64,000 nt of DNA from Salinicola endophyticus (GTDB lineage: Bacteria; Pseudomonadota; Gammaproteobacteria; Pseudomonadales; Halomonadaceae), in NCBI RefSeq assembly GCF_040536835.1, contig NZ_CP159578.1, positions 2,976,001 through 3,040,000 on the forward strand, read 5' to 3'. The notes beneath the pieces are model-generated. The model saw only the letters and a list, made by a program, of their open reading frames with translations, was not told the origin of the DNA and did not search any database. This document shows, piece after piece, positions 15,928 through 26,087 of this stretch (position 1 is the first letter of the stretch; every line of letters starts with the position of its first letter). A program made the position numbers and the translations under genes.

Positions 15928-18024
15928 TTAGACCAGCATGCGGCGGATGTCGGTGAGCACCTGGGCCAGATAGGCGGTGAAGCGCGCCGCATCGGCACCG
16001 TTGACCGCCCGGTGATCGTAGGAGAGCGACAGCGGGCACATCAGCCGCGGCTTGAACTCCGAACCGTTCCAGACCGGTTTCATCTGCGACTTGGAGACCC
16101 CCAGAATCGCCACTTCCGGCGTGTTGACGATCGGCGTGAAGGCAGTACCGCCGATCGAGCCCAGGCTGGAGATGGTGAAACAGCCACCCTGCATCTCGTC
16201 GCGCTTGAGCTTGCCCTCCTGGGCGCGCCCGGCGAGGTCGATCACCTCCTTGGCCAGCTCGATGATGCCCTTCTGATCCACATTGCGGATCACCGGCACC
16301 ATCAGGCCGTTGGGGGTGTCCACCGCCACGCCGATGTGGAAATACTTCTTCTGGATGAGCTTGTCGCCATCCGGATGCAGCGAGACGTTGAACTGCGGGA
16401 ATTTCTCCAGCGCCTTGGCCGCAGCCTTGATCATGAACGGCAGCGGCGTGAGCTTGGCGCCCTGCTGCTGTGCCTCGTCCTTCATCGCCTTGCGGAAGGC
16501 TTCCAGCTCGGTGATGTCCGCCTCGTCGAACTGGGTGACGTGGGGCACGTTGAGCCAGCTGCGATGCAGGTTGGTCGCCCCGGCCTTCATCAGGCGGCCC
16601 ATCGGCTTCTCTTCGATCTCGCCGAACTGGCTGAAGTCGACCGCCGGTACCGGCGGGATACCGGCGCCGCCGCTGGCCGCGGGCGCTGCCGCCTGCCCAC
16701 CACCCTGCTTGCGTGCCTGCATCACCTGCTTGACGAAGCCGTCGACGTCATCCTTGAGGATGCGCCCCTTGGGACCGGAGCCCTTGACTTCGTTCAGCTC
16801 GACGCCCAGCTCGCGGGCCATCTTGCGCACCGCGGGCCCGGCATGCACATGGGCACCGGCGCTCTTGTCATCGCCGTGCTTGTGACGCGCTTCCGGGCTC
16901 GGCTCGCCGCTCTGCTGCTTCTGCGCACGCGAATCGGTGGCTGCCTTGGCATCGTCTTTCTTGGCCGCCGGCGCCTTCGACCCGGCCTTGTCCTTGTCAC
17001 CACCGGACTTGGCGGCTTTCTTCTTGCCACCCGACTGGCCGGCGACTTCGACGTAGCCGATCAGGTCGCCCTCGGAGACGCTATCGCCCTCCTTGACCGC
17101 CAGCTCGACCACTTTGCCCTTGACCGGGCTGGGCACGTCCATGGAGGCCTTGTCGGACTCCAGGGTGATCAGGGTGTCTTCCTTGTCGATCTCATCGCCT
17201 TCGCTGATCGCGACTTCGATGATCTCGACGCCTTCGCTGCCGCCGATATCCGGCACGCGAATCTCCTGACGACCGCCTGCGCTGTCGTCGGTGCCTTCGT
17301 CGTCACCGTCTTCGTCGGCGCTATCGTCTTCAGCATCGGTGCTGTCGTCGGTACTTGGCGCTTCGGCATCGTCCGCCGCGGGCGCGTCGTCTTCGGCGTC
17401 GTCGTCGCCCTCACCGGCGATCTCCATGGTGCCGATCAGGTCACCTTCGGAGACGCTGTCGCCCTCCTTGATCGAGAGCGAGACGATCTTGCCGCTGTAG
17501 GGGCTGGGCACGTCCATGGAGGCCTTGTCGGACTCCAGGGTGATCAGCGTGTCTTCGGCGCTGATCTCGTCGCCCTCGCTCACCGCGACTTCGATGATCT
17601 CGACGCCGTCGCCGCCGCCGATATCCGGCACCTTGACCTCGACGGTGCGCTTGCCGCCGCCGGACTTCTTCTTCGGCGCCGCTTCGCTGGCGGAGGCGTG
17701 CTCGGACTCAGCGTCCTGGCTCTCTTCCTGGGCGTCATCCGCTTCGGCGTCACTCTCGTCCTGCTCGGCGTCGGCGTCACCCTCGCCTTCCGCTTCGAGT
17801 TCGAGGATGTCGTCGCCTTCGGAGACGGTGTCGCCCTCCTTCACCAGCACCTTGACGACCTTGCCGGCCTTGGGTGCCGGCACGTCCATCGAGGCCTTGT
17901 CGGACTCCAGCACGATCATGGTGTCTTCGGCGGCGATGACGTCGCCCGCCTGCACCGAGATCTCGATGATTTCGACACCGTCGCTACCGCCGATGTCGGG
18001 AACTTTGATGATTTCGCTACTCAA
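15928..18024 (-). CDS. aceF: Pyruvate dehydrogenase E2, dihydrolipoyllysine acetyltransferase
   Basis: A 698-residue E2 subunit with three N-terminal lipoyl domains, each carrying the lipoylated lysine in ESDKASMDVP (first near residue 43). Asp/Glu/Ala-rich linkers separate them. An E1/E3-binding domain follows (VRKMARELGVELNEVKGSG), then the catalytic domain with the acyltransferase motif SYDHRAVNGAD near the C-terminus. TTG at 18024 is chosen as start because AGAGGAGC lies just upstream; an ATG 39 bases further up has no ribosome-binding site. It transfers acetyl groups to CoA and follows aceE in an operon. Confidence 0.95.
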   Translation of the reverse strand: MSSEIIKVPDIGGSDGVEIIEISVQAGDVIAAEDTMIVLESDKASMDVPAPKAGKVVKVLVKEGDTVSEGDDILELEAEGEGDADAEQDESDAEADDAQEESQDAESEHASASEAAPKKKSGGGKRTVEVKVPDIGGGDGVEIIEVAVSEGDEISAEDTLITLESDKASMDVPSPYSGKIVSLSIKEGDSVSEGDLIGTMEIAGEGDDDAEDDAPAADDAEAPSTDDSTDAEDDSADEDGDDEGTDDSAGGRQEIRVPDIGGSEGVEIIEVAISEGDEIDKEDTLITLESDKASMDVPSPVKGKVVELAVKEGDSVSEGDLIGYVEVAGQSGGKKKAAKSGGDKDKAGSKAPAAKKDDAKAATDSRAQKQQSGEPSPEARHKHGDDKSAGAHVHAGPAVRKMARELGVELNEVKGSGPKGRILKDDVDGFVKQVMQARKQGGGQAAAPAASGGAGIPPVPAVDFSQFGEIEEKPMGRLMKAGATNLHRSWLNVPHVTQFDEADITELEAFRKAMKDEAQQQGAKLTPLPFMIKAAAKALEKFPQFNVSLHPDGDKLIQKKYFHIGVAVDTPNGLMVPVIRNVDQKGIIELAKEVIDLAGRAQEGKLKRDEMQGGCFTISSLGSIGGTAFTPIVNTPEVAILGVSKSQMKPVWNGSEFKPRLMCPLSLSYDHRAVNGADAARFTAYLAQVLTDIRRMLV

Positions 18025-18130
18025 GGTCGCGCTCCTCTGATCATCCGCCAGCGCGTCATGCACACGCGCCGGCTCAACTGGCCGCGGTCACCGCCCCTGG
18101 AGGCGGCGACCCTGCGATGGAAACTGCCGA

Positions 18131-20821
18131 TCAAGACACCAGCGGGCTGGGCTTGGCCGGATCGAGGCCATATTTCTTCATCGCGTCGTTGACGACCTTG
18201 CCGTCGATCTCACCGCGTTTGGCCAGGGCGCGCAGCGCCTGAACGGTGACGTAGTAGCGGTCGACCTCGAAGAAGTGACGCAGCTGCTCACGCGTATCGG
18301 AGCGGCCGAAGCCATCGGTACCCAGGACATGGAAATCGCCCGGCACCCAGGCACGGATCTGGTCGGCGTAGAGCTTCATGTAGTCGGTCGCGGCGATCAC
18401 CGGGCCTTCGGTGCCTTCGAGCTGCTGCGACACCCACGGCTTCTCGCGCTTCTCGTCGTAGTCGAGGAACTGCTGACGATCGTACTCCAGCGCTTCGCGA
18501 CGCAGCTCGTTGAAGCTGGTCACGCTCCAGACGTCAGCGACCACGCCATGCTCTTCGGCGAGCATCTCGGCGGCGGCTTCGACTTCGCGCAGGATGGTGC
18601 CGCTGCCCAGCAGCTGAACCCGCGGCTGCTTCTTCTTGGCCGCGGCCTTGCCTTCGTGCAGGCGGTACATGCCGCGCACGATGCCCTCTTCGCTGCCTTC
18701 CACCATCTCCGGATGCGCGTAGTTCTCGTTCATCACGGTCAGGTAGTAGAAGCAGTTCTCCTTGTCCTGGAACATCCGCTTGAGGCCGTCCTGGACGATC
18801 ACTGCCACTTCGTGGCCGTAGCAGGGGTCGTAGGCACGGCAGGTGGGCACCGTGGACATCAGGATGTGGCTGTGGCCGTCCTGGTGCTGCAGGCCTTCAC
18901 CGTTGATGGTGGTACGCCCGGCGGTGCCGCCGACCATGAAGCCGCGCGCCTGCAGGTCACCGGCAGCCCAGATCAGGTCACCGATACGCTGGTAGCCGAA
19001 CATCGAGTAGTAGATGTAGAACGGCATCAGCGGCAGGTGATGGTTGGCGTAGGCGGTCGCCGCAGCGATCCACGCCGACATCGAGCCGGCTTCGGTGATG
19101 CCCTCCTCGAGGATCTGACCCTTCTTGTCCTCGCGGTAGTACATGATCTGGCCGGCATCCATCGGCTCGTACTTCTGGCCTTCGGCGGCGTAGATACCGA
19201 GCTGACGGAACATCCCTTCCATGCCGAAGGTGCGCGCTTCGTCGGGGATGATCGGCACCACCCGCGAGCCCAGCTGCTTGTGCTTGACCAGTCCATTGAG
19301 CACACGCACGAAGGACATGGTGGTGGAGACTTCGCGGTCGCCCGAGCCCTTGAGCTGGGTGGCGAACATCTTGTCGTCGAGGCCAGGGATTTCCAGCGCC
19401 TCGAAGTCCGACTTGCGCGCCGGCAGGAAGCCGCCGAGCTTTTCGCGCTGGAGATGCAGGTACTTCATCTCCGGGCTGTCGTCGTCGGGCTTGTAGTAGG
19501 GGATGTCGCCACTCTCGATCTGCTTGTCGGAGATCGGGATGCCGAAGCGATCACGGAACGCCTTGAGCGCGTCGACGTCCATCGACTTGATCTGGTGCGC
19601 TTCCATGTCGGCTTCGCCGTGGCCGCCACCCATGCCGTAGCCCTTGACGGTGTGCGCCAGGATCACGGTGGGACGCCCGTTGGCGTTGTTGACCGCCTCG
19701 TGGTAGGCCGCGTAGACCTTCTGCGGATCGTGGCCACCGCGGTTGAGACGGAAGACCTCCTCGTCGGAGTAATCCTTGACCATCTCGGCGGTCTCTTCGT
19801 ACTTGCCGAAGAAGTTGTCGCGGGTGTACTTGCCACCCTGGGCCTTGTAGTTCTGGTACTCGCCGTCGACCGCCTCGTCCATGCGCTTCTGCAGCATGCC
19901 CTTGGTGTCTTTCTCGAACAGCGGGTCCCACAGACCGCCCCAGACCACCTTGATGACGTTCCAGCCGGCACCGCGGAACACCCCTTCAAGCTCGTCGATC
20001 ACGCGCGAGTTGCCGCGTACCGGGCCGTCGAGACGCTGCAGGTTGCAGTTGATGACGAAGATCAGATTGTCGAGCTTCTCGCGGCTGGCCAGATGCAGCG
20101 CACCGAGGGATTCCGGCTCGTCACACTCGCCATCGCCGAGGAAGGCCCAGACCTTGCGGTCCTGCATGTCCTCGAGCTCACGCGAGTTGAGATACTTCAT
20201 CACGTGGGCCTGATAGATCGCCTGGATCGGACCCAGCCCCATGGAGACGGTGGGGAACTGCCAGTAGTCCGGCATCAGGTAGGGGTGCGGATAAGAAGGC
20301 AGACCTTCGCCATCGACTTCCTGACGGAAGCTGTCCATCTGCGTCTCGTCGAGACGACCTTCCAGGAAGGAGCGCGCGTAGATGCCAGGCGTCACATGGC
20401 CCTGGATGTAGAGCAAGTCACCCTTGTGGTCACCGTTGTCGGCGCGGAAGAAGTGGTTGAAGCCGACTTCGTAGAGGGTCGCACTGGACTGGTAGCTGGC
20501 GATATGGCCGCCCAGCCCCTTGTGCTTCTTGTTGGCCCGCAGCACCTGGACCATGGCGTTCCAGCGGATCGCCGAGCGGATCTTGCGCTCGATGAACATG
20601 TCGCCGGGGATCTTGGCTTCACGATGCACCGGAATGGTATTGCGGTGCGGCGTGGTGCCGGAGAACGGCGGCGAAGAGCCGTCACGACGCAGGCGATCAG
20701 CCAGCCGACTCAGGATGTACCGAGCGCGCTCCTCGCCCTCATGCTCGACGACCGAGGCCAGGGAGTCCAGCCATTCCGTGGTTTCGACCGGATCGAGATC
20801 TTCTCGTGTCTCCAGACTCAT
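18131..20821 (-). CDS. aceE: Pyruvate dehydrogenase E1, homodimeric type
   Basis: An 896-residue thiamine-diphosphate enzyme that decarboxylates pyruvate and acetylates the lipoyl groups of AceF. The TPP/Mg motif begins GDGECDEPES (about residue 228). The opening DPVETTEWLDSLASVVEHEG and the block YYREDKKGQILEEGITEAGSMSAW are typical of the alpha2-type AceE. The ATG at 20821 has GGAGAG upstream. The gene is 106 bp from aceF. No lpd (E3) gene is nearby. Confidence 0.97.
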   Translation of the reverse strand: MSLETREDLDPVETTEWLDSLASVVEHEGEERARYILSRLADRLRRDGSSPPFSGTTPHRNTIPVHREAKIPGDMFIERKIRSAIRWNAMVQVLRANKKHKGLGGHIASYQSSATLYEVGFNHFFRADNGDHKGDLLYIQGHVTPGIYARSFLEGRLDETQMDSFRQEVDGEGLPSYPHPYLMPDYWQFPTVSMGLGPIQAIYQAHVMKYLNSRELEDMQDRKVWAFLGDGECDEPESLGALHLASREKLDNLIFVINCNLQRLDGPVRGNSRVIDELEGVFRGAGWNVIKVVWGGLWDPLFEKDTKGMLQKRMDEAVDGEYQNYKAQGGKYTRDNFFGKYEETAEMVKDYSDEEVFRLNRGGHDPQKVYAAYHEAVNNANGRPTVILAHTVKGYGMGGGHGEADMEAHQIKSMDVDALKAFRDRFGIPISDKQIESGDIPYYKPDDDSPEMKYLHLQREKLGGFLPARKSDFEALEIPGLDDKMFATQLKGSGDREVSTTMSFVRVLNGLVKHKQLGSRVVPIIPDEARTFGMEGMFRQLGIYAAEGQKYEPMDAGQIMYYREDKKGQILEEGITEAGSMSAWIAAATAYANHHLPLMPFYIYYSMFGYQRIGDLIWAAGDLQARGFMVGGTAGRTTINGEGLQHQDGHSHILMSTVPTCRAYDPCYGHEVAVIVQDGLKRMFQDKENCFYYLTVMNENYAHPEMVEGSEEGIVRGMYRLHEGKAAAKKKQPRVQLLGSGTILREVEAAAEMLAEEHGVVADVWSVTSFNELRREALEYDRQQFLDYDEKREKPWVSQQLEGTEGPVIAATDYMKLYADQIRAWVPGDFHVLGTDGFGRSDTREQLRHFFEVDRYYVTVQALRALAKRGEIDGKVVNDAMKKYGLDPAKPSPLVS

Positions 20822-21277
20822 AGACAACTCTCCGAATGGGAAAAGGTTTGCCATTCGCCCGGCCGTGGCGGGTAGCCGCAGCGGGGCTTGGGAATATGCG
20901 CTCTTCGGTGCAGGTGCAGCTCTTTTGGGGCCGCTTTCCGAGATTGTTCGGCTGTAACTGAATTACAGCGGGCGTGCGTGACGCGGAAAATCCGGCGAAG
21001 AAGATACCGCAAACGCGCACCGCTGCCAATTCACCGCCACCGTTTCCGCCGTCAAACGCTCGTATAAATCCTTTCTTTACAGACACTTGAGTTTTGAGCC
21101 AGCACGATGATCGGTGTCCCGCCAAGCGGTAGTGAATTTACCTCGGGGCAAACCAACGCTGAATTGACACACGCCTCGCCCAGCCCTGGCGCACGCCGCT
21201 GACCTCCTCACCATAGCAGCCGGCCAGGGTTTGTCAGAACTGAGGTTGTCAGGCTGGGGACCTCGGGCCTGGAGTTG
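20822..21277. other. 456-bp noncoding region upstream of aceE
   Basis: No gene is supported on either strand; frames here are short and out of register with any family. The region must hold the aceE promoter. Near the ampD end TTGTCAG occurs three times (21231-21237, 21246-21252, 21275-21281), the last overlapping the ampD stop. No PdhR-type operator was recognised with confidence. Confidence 0.5.
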
Positions 21278-21850
21278 TCAGGAAAAGACTCGGCCCAGGC
21301 AGCGGCGCAGATAGGCCCAGTCGAAGGCCGGCCCGGGGTCGCGTTTGCGCAGCGGCGCGATCTGCGCGTGGCCTACCAGGCGCGCCGGGGTGATTGCCGG
21401 ATAGTGCTGCATCAGGGTCGAGAGCACCGCGGCCAGGGCGTGGTACTGCGCCGCCCGATAGGGGCGTTCGTCGGTGCCCTCCAGCTCGATACCGATGGCG
21501 AAGTCGTTGAGCCCCTCGCGCAGACGGCCCGTCTCGTCACGCCAGCGCGAACGCCCGGCATGCCAGGCGCGGGCATCGAAGGGCACGAACTGCACCAGCT
21601 CGCCGTCACGCCGGATCAGCAGATGCGCCGAGACCCGCAGCGCAGCGATGCTGGCGAAGTAAGGGTGCGCCGTGGGTACCAGTGTATTGGTGAACAGCTG
21701 TTCGATCGCCGGCCCGCCGAACTCGCCCGGCGGCAGACTGATGCCGTGCACTACCACCGCCGAGACCTCCCCCTCGGGGCGGGCGTTGGCATTGGGCGAA
21801 GGCACCCGCCGTGCCTGGGTCAGCCAGTGCTGCTCGAGCGTCAGTGTCAT
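21278..21850 (-). CDS. ampD: 1,6-anhydro-N-acetylmuramyl-L-alanine amidase AmpD
   Basis: A 190-residue cytosolic zinc amidase of peptidoglycan recycling, which removes the peptide from anhydromuropeptides and thereby lowers AmpR inducers. Zinc ligands are visible in VVVHGISLP (about residue 35), VGHAQIAPLRKRDPGP (His and Asp), and the family motif GIELEGTDE. It starts inside the stop of the upstream regulator gene (ATGA), so the pair is probably co-translated. Full length and intact. Confidence 0.93.
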   Translation of the reverse strand: MTLTLEQHWLTQARRVPSPNANARPEGEVSAVVVHGISLPPGEFGGPAIEQLFTNTLVPTAHPYFASIAALRVSAHLLIRRDGELVQFVPFDARAWHAGRSRWRDETGRLREGLNDFAIGIELEGTDERPYRAAQYHALAAVLSTLMQHYPAITPARLVGHAQIAPLRKRDPGPAFDWAYLRRCLGRVFS

Positions 21851-22848
21851 GCGTCGCCCTCCGGATCGCGGGGTACGTGTACCAAGCGCTCATCGCGCGG
21901 GCTGATGCCGAAATGGTGGCGATAGCTGGTGGAAAAGTGCGCCCCCGAGGAGAAGCCGTGGGCCAGGGCGATATCGCCCACCGCCTGATCGCTCTCGCGC
22001 AGCAGCCGCCGCGCGCGCTGCAGACGCAGGTTGAGATAGTAGCGGCTGGGCACCGCCTGCAGATGCTTCTTGAACAGCCGCTCCAACTGACGCCGGGAGA
22101 TTCCCAGGTGCGCCGACAGCTCGTGAGTGGTGAGCGGCTCTTCGATATTGGCCTCCATCAGCGCCACCGCGTCGAGCAGGCTCTCGGGGGCGTTGCCCAG
22201 CCGCGAGCGCAGCGGCAGCTGCTGGGGCTCGTCGGCCATGCGGATACGCTCGCACACGAAGTGCTCGGAGATGCGCTGGGCCAGCCCCGCGCCCTGCTGC
22301 TGCCCGATCAGCGTCATCAACATATCCATTGCCGCGGTACCGCCGCCGCAGGTCAGGCGGTCCCGGTCGATCTCGAACAGCTGATGTGAGACGTGAATCG
22401 CGGGAAAGGCGCGGCTGAAGGTGTCGGCGCTGGCGTAGGGGATCGAGGCGCGATAGCCGTCGAGCACCCCGGCGCGGGCCAGCCACTGGGTACCGCCGGC
22501 GATACCGCCCAGCATCACGCCGCGCTGGGCCAGCCGCTTGAGCCAGGCGAGCAGGGTGTCGTTGGCATCCCGCGCCACGTCAGCGGCCAGCGGCGGCGCG
22601 CACACGAACAGCAGATCGAGATGGCGCGCATCGCTGCCGGCCACGCCCTGGGGCGTCAGCGCCAGCTCGGCCACGCTGGCCACCGGGCGGCCATCAATGC
22701 CGAAGGTGGTGACCCCGTAGAGGCGTCGCTCGGCCAGGCCATTGGCGACGATCAGCGGCTCGATGGCGCAGGCCTGGGCCAGCAGCGAAAACCCGGGCAG
22801 GAGCACGAACCCCACCTGCCGTGGGGCGTCATGGGCAGGCGTGGTCAC
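21847..22848 (-). CDS. GlxA-type AraC regulator with DJ-1/PfpI domain
   Basis: A 333-residue regulator. Residues 10-175 form a glutamine-amidotransferase-like (DJ-1/PfpI) domain (QVGFVLLPGFSLLAQACAIEPL), and residues 215-320 an AraC-type double HTH (LSAHLGISRRQLERLFKKHL, ALAHGFSSGAHFSTSYRHHFGISP). Proteins of this layout control betaine, carnitine or arginine catabolism in related bacteria, but nothing nearby identifies the target here. It overlaps ampD by 4 bp. Confidence 0.88.
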   Translation of the reverse strand: MTTPAHDAPRQVGFVLLPGFSLLAQACAIEPLIVANGLAERRLYGVTTFGIDGRPVASVAELALTPQGVAGSDARHLDLLFVCAPPLAADVARDANDTLLAWLKRLAQRGVMLGGIAGGTQWLARAGVLDGYRASIPYASADTFSRAFPAIHVSHQLFEIDRDRLTCGGGTAAMDMLMTLIGQQQGAGLAQRISEHFVCERIRMADEPQQLPLRSRLGNAPESLLDAVALMEANIEEPLTTHELSAHLGISRRQLERLFKKHLQAVPSRYYLNLRLQRARRLLRESDQAVGDIALAHGFSSGAHFSTSYRHHFGISPRDERLVHVPRDPEGDA

Positions 22849-22913
22849 GCTGTCGGAACTCTCGGTATCACGCCCGCGAGCCCCCGGCGCCCTGCCCGCT
22901 CAGCGCACGCGGA

Positions 22914-24113
22914 TCACATCTGGACGACATCGAACTCGACCATCGGATCGACCTCGGCATCGTAATCGACGTCTTCACGCTCGAAGCCGAACAGCTTGAG
23001 AAACTCGTGCTTGTAGCCGGCGTAGTCGGTGAGCTCGAACAGGTTGTCACTGGTGACCTGCGGCCACAGCGCCTTGCACGCGTCCTGGATATCGTCGCGC
23101 AGTTCCCAGTCGTCCAGGCGCAGACGCCCGGCCTCGTCGAGCGGCGGCTCGCCGGCGGCGTAGAGGCGCTCGCCGAACAGCCGGTTGAGCTGCTCGATGG
23201 TGCCCTCGTGAACGCCCTGCGCCTTCATCACCTTGTAGACCATGGAGATATAGAGCGGCATCACCGGGATCGCGGCGCTGGCCTGGGTCACCACCGACTT
23301 GAGCACCGCCACGTTGGCGCTGCCACCCTGCTGGCCGAGGCGCGCGTCGATCTCACTGGCAGCGCGATCGAGATCCTCCTTGGCCTTGCCCAGGGCACCG
23401 TGCCAGTAGATCGGCCAGGTGATATCGGTGCCGATATAGCTGAACGCCACCGACTTGGCACCGGGTGCGAGCACGCCGGCCTTGTCCAGGGCATCGATCC
23501 ACAGCTCCCAATCCTGGCCGCCCATGACGTCGATGGTATCGGCGACTTCCTGCTCGGTAGCTGGCTCCACCGAGGCCTCGATGATGGTGTCCTTGTTGGT
23601 GTCGATGGCGGTCGCGGTGTAGGTCTCACCGATCGGCTTGAGGCTCGAGCGCTTGAGTTCACCGCTGTCCGGCATCTTGCGCACCGGCGAAGCGAGGGAG
23701 TAGATCACCAGATCGATCTGGCCCATGTCTTCACGGATCAGCTCGATCGCCTTCTCGCGCACTTCGTGGGAGAAGGCGTCGCCATTGATCGCCTTGCTGT
23801 AGAGCCCTTCGGCCTTGGCGAACTTGTCGAACGCGGCGGCGTTGTACCAACCCGCAGTCCCCGGCTTCTTCTCGCTGCCGGGCTTTTCGAAGAACACGCC
23901 CAGGGTGTCGGCACCGTAGCCGAAGGCGGCGGTGATACGCGCCGCCAGGCCGTAACCGCTGGAGGCACCGATGACCAGCACATTGCGCGGCCCGCCTTCG
24001 ACGCCATCGAGATTCGCGCGGGTCGCCTCGATCTGTTCGAGCACGTTGCGCTCGCAGCCGAGCGGATGGGTCGTGGTGCAGATGAAACCGCGGACCTTGG
24101 GCTTGATGATCAC
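22914..24113 (-). CDS. fabV: Enoyl-[acyl-carrier-protein] reductase FabV
   Basis: A 399-residue NADH-dependent enoyl-ACP reductase completing fatty-acid elongation. FabV-type enzymes are naturally triclosan tolerant. Signatures are the opening [20 protein letters not shown], the nucleotide-binding loop [14 protein letters not shown] (about residues 46-59) and the catalytic Y-x8-K in [10 protein letters not shown] (about residues 235-244). Length is typical. The gene is alone on this strand with a 330-bp region upstream. Confidence 0.95.
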   Translation of the reverse strand: MIIKPKVRGFICTTTHPLGCERNVLEQIEATRANLDGVEGGPRNVLVIGASSGYGLAARITAAFGYGADTLGVFFEKPGSEKKPGTAGWYNAAAFDKFAKAEGLYSKAINGDAFSHEVREKAIELIREDMGQIDLVIYSLASPVRKMPDSGELKRSSLKPIGETYTATAIDTNKDTIIEASVEPATEQEVADTIDVMGGQDWELWIDALDKAGVLAPGAKSVAFSYIGTDITWPIYWHGALGKAKEDLDRAASEIDARLGQQGGSANVAVLKSVVTQASAAIPVMPLYISMVYKVMKAQGVHEGTIEQLNRLFGERLYAAGEPPLDEAGRLRLDDWELRDDIQDACKALWPQVTSDNLFELTDYAGYKHEFLKLFGFEREDVDYDAEVDPMVEFDVVQM

Positions 24114-24443
24114 GTCTAACCTCGTCTTTCAGTACCGAATCGGAACGCTGTGGGAGGCTCCCCCCACAGCGATGTTGAGCGCATTCTAACAGGGTGACGA
24201 AAACTTGTGCGCAGCCCGCGCAGGCTTGGGAAGCGCAGAATAAATCGCCGAACGAGATGAAGGGCAAGGCGCACGGAACGCAGAAGTCGAGACATAACAT
24301 GGGGTTAGGCGAGCCTTCGAGTACCGCGCAACGTAGCCATTCGCTCGTGCAGGCATTTATGCGGCGGTTCTCTTGTGTCGGCCTGCCCACTATCCGAAGA
24401 TGGCGCGCCATATCCCCCGAGCCCCTGCGGCCAGAGAGTCAGC
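24114..24443. other. 330-bp divergent intergenic region
   Basis: It lies between the divergent fabV and the gene at 24444. No coding frame with family similarity and no clear RNA fold was seen; it is expected to contain both promoters. The sequence is A-rich around 24240-24300. Confidence 0.4.
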
Positions 24444-24848
24444 ATGAGCGACGAACAGGAAATCGAAACATTGATCGCCCGCCGCGGCGCGCTGTGGCTG
24501 GCGCTGTCGGCGCTATGGCTGGAGCGCGAACCGCGCGAGACGGACTTTGCGCGCATGGTGCGCGAGATCGAGGCCAGCGGCCTGACGCTGAAGGAGCTGG
24601 AGTGGGTCTATCGGCTGGAGATGTCGCCAGTGATGGTGCGCTATCAAGTGTCGATGGCAGGTGAGTGGCGCGCTTTCGACGAGAACCTGCTGCTCTTGCG
24701 CCTGGTCCGCCATAACCGCCGTCTGAGCGGCGCGCGCAAGGCCGTTGCTACCCTCTTTTCCGGGCTTACCACCATGATGAGCCGGCCGCGCTTCGACGAA
24801 CTGGTCTATCGGTTGATGGTAGAGCGTGGCGAACGCCCACCGACCTGA
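24444..24848 (+). CDS. DUF7079-like protein of unknown function
   Basis: A 134-residue soluble, helical protein. The pattern RRGALWLALSALWLE...ETDFARMVREIEASGLTLKELEWVYRLEMSPVM resembles small DUF7079-type proteins with conserved LW-LS-LW-L and EI-xxE-xxP segments; this is a recollection of the family pattern, not a search result. The ATG at 24444 begins the conserved part; 23 further codons are open upstream but look noncoding. It converges on the peroxidase gene 32 bp away. Function unknown. Confidence 0.7.
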   Translation: MSDEQEIETLIARRGALWLALSALWLEREPRETDFARMVREIEASGLTLKELEWVYRLEMSPVMVRYQVSMAGEWRAFDENLLLLRLVRHNRRLSGARKAVATLFSGLTTMMSRPRFDELVYRLMVERGERPPT

Positions 24849-24880
24849 GCGCCCACCCATCTGGGAGCCTCACGCGAAAC

Positions 24881-25375
24881 TCACGCCGAGAACGGCGTAT
24901 CCAGCGCTTTCTGGATATCCCGCCGCAGCGAGCGCGGCGAGGCGCGGGGGCCGAAGCGGCGGATGATCTGGCCATCACGGCCGACCAGAAACTTGGTGAA
25001 GTTCCACTTGATCGGCGTGCTGCCGAGAAACCCCGGCGCCTGCCGCCTGAGCTGCGTGAACAGCGGATGGGCGTCGCGGCCGTTGACCTTGACCTTCTCC
25101 ATCAGCGGGAAGGTCACCGAGTAGCGCTGTTCGCAGAAGGCGCCGAACTGGCTGGCCGACTCCGGCGACTGGCGGCCGAACTGGTTGCACGGAAAGGCGA
25201 GAATGGTGAAGCCCTGGTCGCGGTACTCGCGATAGAGCTTCTCCAACCCCTCTAACTGGGGCGTGAAACCGCACTGGCTGGCGACGTTGACCACCAGCAG
25301 CACCTGGCCGCGCAGCGCGCGCAGATTGAAGGGTTCGCCGGCATGGGTGCGGCAATCTTGCGTGTACAGCGACAT
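24881..25375 (-). CDS. Glutathione peroxidase family protein
   Basis: A 164-residue thioredoxin-fold peroxidase that reduces hydroperoxides with glutathione or thioredoxin. The active-site loop is NVASQCGFTPQ (peroxidatic Cys, not selenocysteine, near residue 35), with the conserved FPCNQFG (about residues 61-67) and the catalytic-triad region KWNFTKFLV (about 123-131). No signal peptide, so cytosolic (BtuE-like). Length equals the bacterial norm. Confidence 0.93.
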   Translation of the reverse strand: MSLYTQDCRTHAGEPFNLRALRGQVLLVVNVASQCGFTPQLEGLEKLYREYRDQGFTILAFPCNQFGRQSPESASQFGAFCEQRYSVTFPLMEKVKVNGRDAHPLFTQLRRQAPGFLGSTPIKWNFTKFLVGRDGQIIRRFGPRASPRSLRRDIQKALDTPFSA

Positions 25376-25471
25376 GGCGGGCCGCTCATCCTGACCTGGA
25401 ACGCCGTCGCCGCAAAGCGCGACGGGTTCGTTGAGTATCGAGGCGACAAGGTTGCCACGCCGGGCAGCGCT

Positions 25472-25978
25472 TCACCAGCCATCCTGATTCAATGCCAGTT
25501 CCAGCGCCACACGGGTATCCGGCGTGGCGTGCGCCAGGGCCAGCGCTGCGGAAGGTGTCAGCCAGCTGACCGCTGCCACCTCCTCCGGCTGCAGGCGTAG
25601 CGGGCCGGCATAGCGCGCACCGTAAAGACTGCCATAGATGCGCAGGGCGCCATCGACGAAACGGAACTCGCCCAGCGCGACCAGCGGTACCCGCCGAATG
25701 CCCAGCTCCTCCTCGAGCTCGCGCCGCGCTGCCGGTAACGCCGCTTCCCCCGCCCCGACCACGCCACCGGCGGCGAGATCGTACCAGCCCGGGTGGGTCT
25801 CCTTGATCAGCGTTCGTGTCTGCACGCAGAGCTCGCCGGCCGGATTGCGCACCACGATATAGGTGGCGCGGTGCCAGCACCCCAGGCGCCGCATTGTGAC
25901 CCGGGAAGCGCTGCCACAGGGGCGGTTGCGGGGATCGACGAGCTGCACCTGCTCGTCGGCGATGATGGTGTCGCTCAT
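25472..25978 (-). CDS. NUDIX hydrolase (YfcD-like)
   Basis: A 168-residue protein with an IPP-isomerase/YfcD-like layout. The NUDIX box GGVVGAGEAALPAARRELEEELGI spans about residues 72-95, preceded by HRATYIVVRNPAGELCVQTRT. It should hydrolyse a nucleoside-diphosphate-linked substrate with Mg2+. Two starts are possible: ATG at 25996, or ATG at 25978, which has GAG six bases upstream and is preferred. Substrate unknown. Confidence 0.85.
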   Translation of the reverse strand: MSDTIIADEQVQLVDPRNRPCGSASRVTMRRLGCWHRATYIVVRNPAGELCVQTRTLIKETHPGWYDLAAGGVVGAGEAALPAARRELEEELGIRRVPLVALGEFRFVDGALRIYGSLYGARYAGPLRLQPEEVAAVSWLTPSAALALAHATPDTRVALELALNQDGW

Positions 25979-26087
25979 GGGATGCTCGTGTTCCATCGGC
26001 CAGAAGATGCACGCCAGCTTAGCAGCCTGTATTCACCTCATCGTCTCCTGATTCGTCTCAATGGCTTGCCGCCATGCTTCTGCCAGA

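Noticed and set aside
15730..18192. Open frame of 820 codons on the plus strand across aceF
   Set aside because: It is antisense to the unambiguous aceF, made of His/Val/Leu-rich mirror sequence caused by high third-position GC, with no family similarity.
18275..20875. Open frame of 866 codons on the plus strand across aceE
   Set aside because: It is a mirror of aceE, which has all E1 signatures on the other strand.
21231..21281. Three TTGTCAG copies as an operator
   Set aside because: Unequal spacing and overlap with the ampD stop make a regulatory role weak.
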